5,068 bases of DNA, from NCBI GenBank assembly GCA_025458665.1, contig JALOSG010000184.1, positions 1-5,068 of the forward strand, written 5' to 3'. Positions 1 through 4,379 of this stretch are shown here, piece by piece (position 1 is the first letter of the stretch; each line of letters opens with the position of its first letter). Origin of the DNA: Serpentinimonas sp. (GTDB taxonomy: Bacteria > Pseudomonadota > Gammaproteobacteria > Burkholderiales > Burkholderiaceae_C). Position numbers and translations under genes: made by a program. The notes below the pieces were generated by a model. That model did no database searches, had not been told where the DNA came from, and saw only the letters and a program-made list of their open reading frames with translations.

Positions 1-728
1 CCTGCCCGGCAGGTCACCACCAGCGTATCGCGCCAGCCCAGTTCGCTGGGCTCCAGCGGCTGTATGGGTGTGCTCTCGTGGATCACGCGGGCATCGTCCA
101 GCAACAGCAGCGACCACGGCTCGGTCAGCGTGAAGCGCTGGCCGCTGGGGCCATCGGCCTCGAACACCCGGCTCTCGCCCCCCTTGATGCGGTGGCGCCC
201 CACCAGAAACACCGCCACCAGATCCACCCCGTCGCGGTGCGCGCCCTCCGGGGTGGGCCGGCCTATGCCGTCGGTGGTGTCTATGCGGAACTGGTGCGCT
301 TCCACGAACCATGTCTGCGCATCGCCACCCCGCAGAGCCCCGGCCAGCGTGGCCAGTTGCGACAGCAAGGCCTGCCATGCCGGCGCGCTGGCGGTGGCGG
401 GCTCCACCGGCTCGAACCAGCGCTGCATGCCCCCGTGCAGGGCGTTGTATTCCAGCGGCTGCCAGTGCGCGCGGTGTGGCGTGGCCTCCACCTGCCCGTG
501 GCGCACCACGTAGCAGCTGTGGCGGCGGTGGCGGTACCGCCCGCCGTCTTTCAGGTACTGGTCGGGCAGCAGGTGGTCCCAGCTGGGCTGGAGCGCGGCC
601 AGTTCCTGCGCCGATACACCCAGCCACTCCTGCGTGGAACGGCCGTCGAGCAAGGCATAACCTTGCTGGGCCAGGGTTTCCTGAAGGCGATGAACCGGGA
701 CAGTGGGCGGCAGAAAATGGGCACTCAT
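1..728 (-). CDS. 2OG-Fe(II) dioxygenase family protein (PF10014-like), C-terminus cut by window edge
   Basis: The reading frame is open from an ATG at 728 to the left edge, giving 242 residues with no stop. The C-terminal half carries the hallmarks of the 2-oxoglutarate/Fe(II) dioxygenases of Pfam PF10014. These are EGAHRDGVD at about 161-169, which supplies the metal ligands H164 and D166; RIKGGESRVFEADG at about 180-193; LLLDDARVIHES at about 208-219 with the distal ligand H217; and WRDTLVVT at about 232-239, where R233 probably binds 2-oxoglutarate. Characterised relatives include the L-isoleucine 4-hydroxylase IDO and related free-amino-acid hydroxylases, so a cytosolic amino acid oxygenase is plausible, but the substrate cannot be read from sequence. 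The family usually ends soon after the last motif, so only a few residues are probably missing. No Shine-Dalgarno precedes ATG 728. In-frame GTG 737 and ATG 767 are alternative starts; the latter adds 13 residues and has a weak GGGG upstream. No signal peptide is visible. Confidence 0.88.
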   Translation of the reverse strand, partial: MSAHFLPPTVPVHRLQETLAQQGYALLDGRSTQEWLGVSAQELAALQPSWDHLLPDQYLKDGGRYRHRRHSCYVVRHGQVEATPHRAHWQPLEYNALHGGMQRWFEPVEPATASAPAWQALLSQLATLAGALRGGDAQTWFVEAHQFRIDTTDGIGRPTPEGAHRDGVDLVAVFLVGRHRIKGGESRVFEADGPSGQRFTLTEPWSLLLLDDARVIHESTPIQPLEPSELGWRDTLVVTCRA

Positions 729-804
729 AGGGGCCACAGTGTAGCGGCCGGCCTGCGGGTAAACCATGAGCCCCAGCCATGCCCCTTTGGCTATCTTTGA
801 CCCC

Positions 805-1602
805 ATGCAGATACCCCAGCCAGCTCCCCCGACAACCCATAAAGAATCGGTATTCGCCCTGCCACTGGCCGATCTGGGCGCCAGCGCGCCGCTGCGGTGG
901 CTGGCGCTCGGCTGGAAAGACTTTCGTGCAGCTCCGCGCATAGGCCTGTTCTATGGCCTGTGCTTTTTTCTCATGGGCCATGCGCTGTGGTGGGTGTTCC
1001 GCGCGGCGCCGGCCTATGTGCTGGCGCTCAGCGCAGGCTTCCTGCTCATGGGGCCTTTCCTGTGCCTGGGGCTGTACCACGCCAGCCGCGCACTGGAGGC
1101 CGGCCAGCGCCCCTCGCTGTCGGAGTCTCTGGTGGCCTGGCGGCCCACCCGGGGCACCATGGCCATTTTTGCCGGGGTACTGCTGATCCTGGAGATGCTC
1201 TGGGGCCGGGCTTCGCTGGTGGTGTTCGCGGTCACCTTCAACACCATGCCTTCCACCGAAAACCTGCTGGCCGAATTGTTGCGCGTGGAAAACCTGAGTT
1301 TCCTGATCACATACACGGTGGTGGGCGCGGTGTTCGCCGGGCTCATTTTCGTGACCAGTGTCATCTCCATTCCCATGATCCTGGACCGCGAGGTCGATGC
1401 CATTTCGTCTGGGCTCACCAGCATACGGGCTTGCCTGCAGAACCCGGGCGTGATGCTGTTCTGGGGTGTGCTGATCACGGCCATCATCGGGCTGGCCATG
1501 CTGCCCGCCTTTCTGGGGCTGGTGGTGGCGGGGCCGGTGATTGGCCACGCCACCTGGCACGCCTACCGGCACATCGTGCCGCACAAGGACAAGAACGCTT
1601 AG
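805..1602 (+). CDS. DUF2189 integral membrane protein
   Basis: This encodes 265 residues of a multi-pass inner-membrane protein. The segment RWLALGWKDFRAAPRIGLFY at about 31-50, followed by a hydrophobic helix and then LALSAGFLLMGPFLCLGLYHASRALE at about 73-98, is the typical opening of the DUF2189 family (PF09955). Hydrophobic segments lie at about 47-65, 70-92, 118-145, 167-193 and 215-243, suggesting five or six helices, some with short re-entrant or loop breaks. The C-terminus is basic and soluble (HIVPHKDKNA). The biochemical role of the family is unknown. An in-frame ATG at 766 would add MSPSHAPLAIFDP. I prefer 805 because family homology begins only some 30 residues later and the longer start would overlap the possible 5' extension of the divergent dioxygenase gene. 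Neither start has a clear Shine-Dalgarno. The TAG stop overlaps the acuI stop by four bases in convergent orientation. Confidence 0.88.
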   Translation: MQIPQPAPPTTHKESVFALPLADLGASAPLRWLALGWKDFRAAPRIGLFYGLCFFLMGHALWWVFRAAPAYVLALSAGFLLMGPFLCLGLYHASRALEAGQRPSLSESLVAWRPTRGTMAIFAGVLLILEMLWGRASLVVFAVTFNTMPSTENLLAELLRVENLSFLITYTVVGAVFAGLIFVTSVISIPMILDREVDAISSGLTSIRACLQNPGVMLFWGVLITAIIGLAMLPAFLGLVVAGPVIGHATWHAYRHIVPHKDKNA

Positions 1603-2612
1603 GCGTTGACGTTCACCACCAGCCGGCCGCGCACGGTACCCGCCAGCACATCGGCGCCGGCCTGTATGGCGGCGGCCAGCGGGATTTCCTTCGTCATGGC
1701 AGCCAGCTTGCTGCGGTCCAGGTCGGTGGCCAGGCGGCGCCAGGCGGCTTCGCGTCTGGCCAGCGGCGCCATCACGCTGTCTATGCCATACAGCGTCACG
1801 CCACGCAGGATGAAGGGCGCCACACTGGCGGGCAGGTCCATGCCCTGGGCCAGCCCACACGCCGTGACGGGGCTGCCGTAGCGGGCGCTGGCGCAGGCGT
1901 TGGCCAGCGTGTGGCTGCCCACGGCGTCCACCACGCCCAGCCAGCGTTCCTTCTGCAGGGGCTTGCCCGGCTGACTCAGGGTCTGGCGGTCGATCACATC
2001 GGCGGCGCCCAGGCTGCGCAGGTAGTCGGCCTCCTGCAGCCGGCCGGTAGAGGCCACCACGGTGTGCCCCATGGCGGCCAGCAAGGCAATGGCCACGCTG
2101 CCCACGCCACCATTGGCGCCGGTCACCAGGACCTCGCCGTCGCCGGGTAGGGCGCCCTGCAGGGCCCAGTGGTTCTCCAGCGCCATGACGCACAGCATGG
2201 CGGTGTAGCCCGCCGTGCCTATGGCCATGGCCTCGCGCGGGCTCAGTGCGGCATCGCCCGCCGGCAGGGGCACCAGCCAGTCGCCTTTCACCCGGGCCAT
2301 TTGCGCCAGTCCACCCCAGTGGTTCTCCCCCACGCCCCAGCCGTTCAGAATGACCTGGTCGCCGGCCTTCCAGCGCGGGTGGTGGCTTTCGGTCACGGTG
2401 CCCGCGAAGTCAATGCCCGGGACCATGGGGAACTTGCGCACCACCGGGGACTTGCCGGTAATGGCCAGCCCGTCCTTGTAGTTGATGGTGGAGTAGTCCA
2501 CCCGCACTGTCACATCGCCGTCCTGCGCGGCAGGCAGTTGCGCTTCGTCGAGCGTGGCCACGGTGCAGCCGTACTGGCCTTCCTGCTGCTGAATGAAAAG
2601 AGCTCGGATCAT
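1599..2612 (-). CDS. acuI: Acrylyl-CoA reductase (NADPH), AcuI/YhdH family
   Basis: This encodes 337 residues of a zinc-independent medium-chain dehydrogenase/reductase of the YhdH/AcuI branch (E. coli YhdH is about 324 residues). Visible markers are STINYKDGLA at 41-50, FPMVPGIDFAGTV at 61-73, GWGVGENHWGGLAQ at 91-104, IGTAGYTAM at 131-139, and the nucleotide-binding loop VTGANGGVGSVA at 163-174. STGR at 188-191 fits binding of the NADPH 2'-phosphate, and GVVDAVGSHTLANA comes later. Known members reduce acryloyl-CoA to propionyl-CoA in the cytoplasm. They detoxify this reactive thioester during growth on acrylate, 3-hydroxypropionate or DMSP-derived carbon, and they act generally as a safeguard. 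No DMSP or acrylate genes are visible here, so a general detoxifying role is the safer inference. The ATG at 2612 is supported by AGGAG eight bases upstream. The TAA stop overlaps the convergent DUF2189 stop. It may be co-transcribed with the small gene 66 bases upstream. Confidence 0.93.
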   Translation of the reverse strand: MIRALFIQQQEGQYGCTVATLDEAQLPAAQDGDVTVRVDYSTINYKDGLAITGKSPVVRKFPMVPGIDFAGTVTESHHPRWKAGDQVILNGWGVGENHWGGLAQMARVKGDWLVPLPAGDAALSPREAMAIGTAGYTAMLCVMALENHWALQGALPGDGEVLVTGANGGVGSVAIALLAAMGHTVVASTGRLQEADYLRSLGAADVIDRQTLSQPGKPLQKERWLGVVDAVGSHTLANACASARYGSPVTACGLAQGMDLPASVAPFILRGVTLYGIDSVMAPLARREAAWRRLATDLDRSKLAAMTKEIPLAAAIQAGADVLAGTVRGRLVVNVNA

Positions 2613-2620
2613 GGGTTGGT

Positions 2621-2625
2621 CTCCT
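2621..2625 (-). promoter_or_regulatory. Shine-Dalgarno site of acuI
   Basis: On the minus strand AGGAG lies eight bases before the ATG at 2612. It is the strongest ribosome-binding site on the minus strand of this window and fixes the acuI start. Confidence 0.75.
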
Positions 2626-2678
2626 GGGGCAGAGTCCCCTGGTTGGGTGGCAAAGGGAGCGCGGCTGACGGGCGGCAG

Positions 2679-2933
2679 TCAGGACGGGCGCGAAGACGTG
2701 GGCAAGCCGTCATCGACAGGCCAGCACCACAGACGCCAGGTCAACCACCAGCCTACAGCGGCGTTGCTGAGCGCGAAAAAGGCCAGCATCCACCGCAGAG
2801 CCCCCTGAGGGTCTGCCAGATGCAAGGCCCAGGCCATGCCGGAGGACAGCGCGTTGAACACCACCACCAGCCAGAACAGCCCCAGCTGGGGCCGCCAGAG
2901 CCTTTGTTTCGCCTGCAGAAGTTGCGTCCACAT
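2679..2933 (-). CDS. Small tryptophan-rich two-helix membrane protein, unknown function
   Basis: This encodes 84 residues. I do not recognise a named family. The first 16 residues are amphipathic and basic (MWTQLLQAKQRLWRPQ). Helix one spans about 17-39 (LGLFWLVVVFNALSSGMAW). A short loop, LADPQGALR, follows, then helix two at about 48-69 (WMLAFFALSNAAVGWWLTW) and a polar tail ending in TSSRPS. Ten of the 84 residues are tryptophan (2, 13, 21, 35, 48, 62, 63, 66, 69, 71), many near the expected membrane boundaries. Codon choice is GC3-rich in this frame, as in the neighbours, which supports real coding. No good Shine-Dalgarno precedes ATG 2933. The frame stays open upstream to an ATG at 3047, but that stretch reads as non-membrane, low-coherence sequence and would cover the putative aapJ promoters, so I reject the longer form. 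It lies 66 bases upstream of acuI on the same strand, so the two could share a transcript. Confidence 0.6.
   Translation of the reverse strand: MWTQLLQAKQRLWRPQLGLFWLVVVFNALSSGMAWALHLADPQGALRWMLAFFALSNAAVGWWLTWRLWCWPVDDGLPTSSRPS
2879..2892. repeat. Perfect 14-bp palindrome inside the small membrane gene
   Basis: GCCCCAGCTGGGGC reads identically on both strands. It lies within the coding sequence for RPQLG of the small protein, and about 100 bases upstream of the start site predicted for the candidate sigma-54 promoter of aapJ. That distance would suit an enhancer-binding protein, but the sequence does not match the usual NtrC site, so it may be only codon-driven coincidence. Confidence 0.25.
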
Positions 2934-2966
2934 GCTTGCATTGTGCCGCAGCGAGCCCGGCCTTTC

Positions 2967-2982
2967 TGGCACGTTTCGTGCA
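2967..2982 (+). promoter_or_regulatory. Candidate sigma-54 promoter for aapJ
   Basis: TGGCACG, four bases, then GTGCA matches the sigma-54 consensus TGGCACG-N4-TTGCA at all but one position. The invariant GG (2968-2969) and GC (2980-2981) are separated by exactly ten bases. Transcription would begin near 2993, leaving a leader of about 180 bases before the aapJ ATG. The core is also a small dyad (GCACG-TTT-CGTGC), but only the plus strand has the required GG, so orientation towards aapJ is favoured. Nitrogen-responsive sigma-54 control is known for many amino acid uptake operons, which makes this reasonable. No clear NtrC site was found. Confidence 0.45.
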
Positions 2983-3010
2983 TACGCCCAGGGTCCGCCG
3001 ATTCCGCCCG

Positions 3011-3042
3011 TTGGAACCCTGCCACAGGTCTGTAATGGACCT
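3011..3042 (+). promoter_or_regulatory. Possible sigma-70 promoter with an operator-like inverted repeat before aapJ
   Basis: TTGGAA at 3011-3016 (four of six to the -35 consensus) and TGTAAT at 3031-3036 (five of six to the -10 consensus) point towards aapJ. The 14-base spacer is shorter than normal and weakens the call. The -10 element sits in the centre of an inverted repeat, AGGTC (3026-3030), seven bases, GACCT (3038-3042), which could be a repressor site or a small leader hairpin. Confidence 0.25.
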
Positions 3043-3159
3043 TTCACTCGTACTTACCCCGATGCGCAGGGCTCTCACGTTGGCGATGATTCCGGGCTCA
3101 AACATGACCCGCCCCAAACCGGTGCGCTGAGTGCTTGAATTCAATCCCCAACCCTCCAC

Positions 3160-3163
3160 GGAG
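3160..3163 (+). promoter_or_regulatory. Shine-Dalgarno site deciding the aapJ start
   Basis: GGAG lies eight bases before ATG 3172. This favours that start over the in-frame GTG at 3163, which overlaps the site itself, and over ATG 3184, which would shorten the basic end of the signal peptide. Confidence 0.75.
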
Positions 3164-3171
3164 TGAAACCC

Positions 3172-4206
3172 ATGAAAAAACACATGCAGTTGACCCTGGC
3201 CGCAGTAACCGCTGCGCTTGCATTCACCACATTGCCCGCCCACGCTGGCAAGGACCTGGATGCCATCAAGAGCCGGGGCACACTGGTGTGCGGCGTAAGT
3301 ACCGGCCTGGCCGGCTTTTCTGCAGCAGATAGCCAGGGCCGTTATTCCGGTATCGACGTCGACGTCTGCCGTGCAGTGGCCGCTGCCGTTTTGCAGGATG
3401 CCAACAAGGTGCGTTACGTGCCCCTGACCGCCCAGCAGCGCTTCACCGCCCTGCAGTCTGGCGAGATCGACATGCTGTCGCGCAACACCACCTGGACCCT
3501 GACCCGCGACGCCTCGCTGGGTCTGGCTTTCACCGGCGTGACTTTCTATGACGGCCAGGGCTTCATGGTGCCCAAGTCGCTGGGCGTGACCAGCGCCAAG
3601 CAACTCCGCGGCGCTACGGTGTGCGTGGAAGCTGGCACCACCACCGAGCTGAACCTGACGGACTTCTCGCGCACCAACAACCTGAACCTGCGCCCCGTGG
3701 TGTTCAACGAAGCGCAGGCTGCCACCAGCGCCTACTTCAGCGGCCGTTGCCAGGCTTACACCACCGATGCATCCGGGCTGGCCTCCTACCGCTCGCAACA
3801 AGCCCAGAACCCCGCCGACCACATCATTCTCCCCGAGCTGATCTCCAAGGAGCCCCTGGGCCCCGTGGTGCGCCGTGGCGACGACGAGTTCTTCGCCATC
3901 GTGAAGTGGGTGGGTTTTGCCATGCTGGAAGCCGAAGAGCTGGGCATCACCGCTGCCAACGCCGACAAAATGCGCGCCGAGAGCAAGAACCCCAGCGTGA
4001 TGCGCCTGCTGGGTGCCGGCAACGAGGACACCGGCAAACTGCTGGGCCTGGACAAGGAGTGGGCACTGCGCGCCATCAAGGCCGTGGGCAACTATGGCGA
4101 GCAGTTTGAGCGCCATCTGGGCCCCAAGACCCCCATCAACCTGCCGCGTGGCATGAACAACCTGTGGAACAACGGCGGCATCATGTACGCCCCGCCGGCA
4201 CGCTGA
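3172..4206 (+). CDS. aapJ: General L-amino acid ABC transporter, periplasmic binding protein AapJ
   Basis: This encodes 344 residues, complete. The protein captures L-amino acids in the periplasm and delivers them to the AapQ/AapM permease powered by AapP. A signal peptide is clear: MKKH, a hydrophobic core of about 6-21, and AHA at 23-25 with probable cleavage before G26. The solute-binding family 3 signature GIDVDVCRAVAAAV is at 60-73. AapJ/BztA-type landmarks follow: RFTALQSGEIDMLSRNTTWT at 90-109, FYDGQGFMVPKSLGV at 125-139, CVEAGTTTELNL at 151-162, YTTDASGL at 196-203, ILPELISKEPLGPVVRRGDD at 219-238, VGNYGEQFERHLG at 305-317, and GGIMYAPPAR at the end. The length of about 340 matches AapJ and exceeds the 230-260 of HisJ-type proteins. 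Four cysteines in the mature part (40, 66, 151, 193) lie at positions I recall as cysteine in rhizobial AapJ, so disulfides are possible. D199 is a likely contact for the ligand amino group by family analogy. It heads an operon with aapQ 173 bases downstream. E. coli YhdW is the related name. Confidence 0.94.
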   Translation: MKKHMQLTLAAVTAALAFTTLPAHAGKDLDAIKSRGTLVCGVSTGLAGFSAADSQGRYSGIDVDVCRAVAAAVLQDANKVRYVPLTAQQRFTALQSGEIDMLSRNTTWTLTRDASLGLAFTGVTFYDGQGFMVPKSLGVTSAKQLRGATVCVEAGTTTELNLTDFSRTNNLNLRPVVFNEAQAATSAYFSGRCQAYTTDASGLASYRSQQAQNPADHIILPELISKEPLGPVVRRGDDEFFAIVKWVGFAMLEAEELGITAANADKMRAESKNPSVMRLLGAGNEDTGKLLGLDKEWALRAIKAVGNYGEQFERHLGPKTPINLPRGMNNLWNNGGIMYAPPAR

Positions 4207-4219
4207 GCTTGAGCCTCTT

Positions 4220-4257
4220 GCCAGACGCCGGGCTGTGTCTGCAGCTCTTCGTCTGGC
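4220..4257 (+). other. Hairpin 1 of the aapJ-aapQ intergenic region
   Basis: GCCAGACG (4220-4227) and CGTCTGGC (4250-4257) are perfect eight-base complements around a 22-base loop. It begins 14 bases after the aapJ stop and has no U-run, so it looks more like a structure protecting the 3' end of aapJ mRNA than a terminator. Its loop begins inside the repeated motif GACGCCGGG. Confidence 0.5.
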
Positions 4258-4293
4258 GCCCCTTAACGCCAGCGTTGAGGGTCTGACGCCGGG
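4224..4293 (+). repeat. Direct repeat GACGCCGGG, two copies
   Basis: GACGCCGGG occurs at 4224-4232 and 4285-4293, 61 bases apart. The second copy forms the left arm of the terminator-like hairpin. The first copy could pair with the same right arm (4310-4317), giving a competing fold. Confidence 0.5.
4260..4281 (+). other. Hairpin 2 of the aapJ-aapQ intergenic region
   Basis: Bases 4260-4268 pair with 4273-4281 (nine pairs, one of them G-T) around the four-base loop CCAG. The compact stem lies immediately between the other two hairpins and is not followed by a U-run. Confidence 0.5.
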
Positions 4294-4319
4294 ACGGGAA
4301 GACGCCCATCCCGGCGTTT
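4286..4319 (+). terminator. Terminator-like hairpin between aapJ and aapQ
   Basis: ACGCCGGGA (4286-4294) and TCCCGGCGT (4309-4317) are perfect nine-base complements, seven of the nine pairs being G-C, around a 14-base loop. The stem leads into TTTCTGTT. The U-tract is short and interrupted, so termination is probably partial. A partial terminator or mRNA-stabilising hairpin behind the binding-protein gene is a known way of making binding protein in excess of permease. Confidence 0.55.
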
Positions 4320-4370
4320 CTGTTGATCGGTCAAAAACCGGCCAACATGGCAGAAGTTGAACACGCAAAA

Positions 4371-4374
4371 GAGG
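4371..4374 (+). promoter_or_regulatory. Shine-Dalgarno site deciding the aapQ start
   Basis: GAGG within AAAAGAGGCGG lies five bases before ATG 4380. The other in-frame ATG, at 4347, has only CAAAAACCGGCCAAC in front of it and no recognisable site, so 4380 is preferred. Confidence 0.6.
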
Positions 4375-4379
4375 CGGTC

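Noticed and set aside
78..800. Plus-strand open frames across the dioxygenase gene
   Set aside because: The minus strand contains all catalytic motifs of PF10014 in one frame, so the plus-strand frames are shadows.
897..2150. A 417-codon open frame on the plus strand spanning the DUF2189-acuI junction
   Set aside because: It overlaps two recognised genes in other frames, and its His/Gly/Ala/Gln-rich translation has no recognisable family features.
2613..2678. A GGGG-CAGAGT-CCCC stem between the small gene and acuI as a terminator
   Set aside because: The stem is only four base pairs and has no U-run on either strand; it gives no reason to separate the two genes.
2934..3047. N-terminal extension of the small membrane protein to an upstream ATG at 3047
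   Set aside because: The added residues do not resemble membrane-protein sequence, have no supporting ribosome-binding site, and would cover the aapJ promoter candidates.
3163..3171. GTG 3163 as the start of aapJ
   Set aside because: It overlaps the Shine-Dalgarno that serves ATG 3172, and the signal peptide begins naturally with MKKH at 3172.
2710..4368. A 552-codon open frame on the minus strand, antisense to aapJ
   Set aside because: It is antisense to a clearly recognised aapJ. Its translation is rich in Gly, Ala, His and Gln with no domain or membrane pattern. Long antisense frames are expected in GC-rich genes with strong third-position bias.
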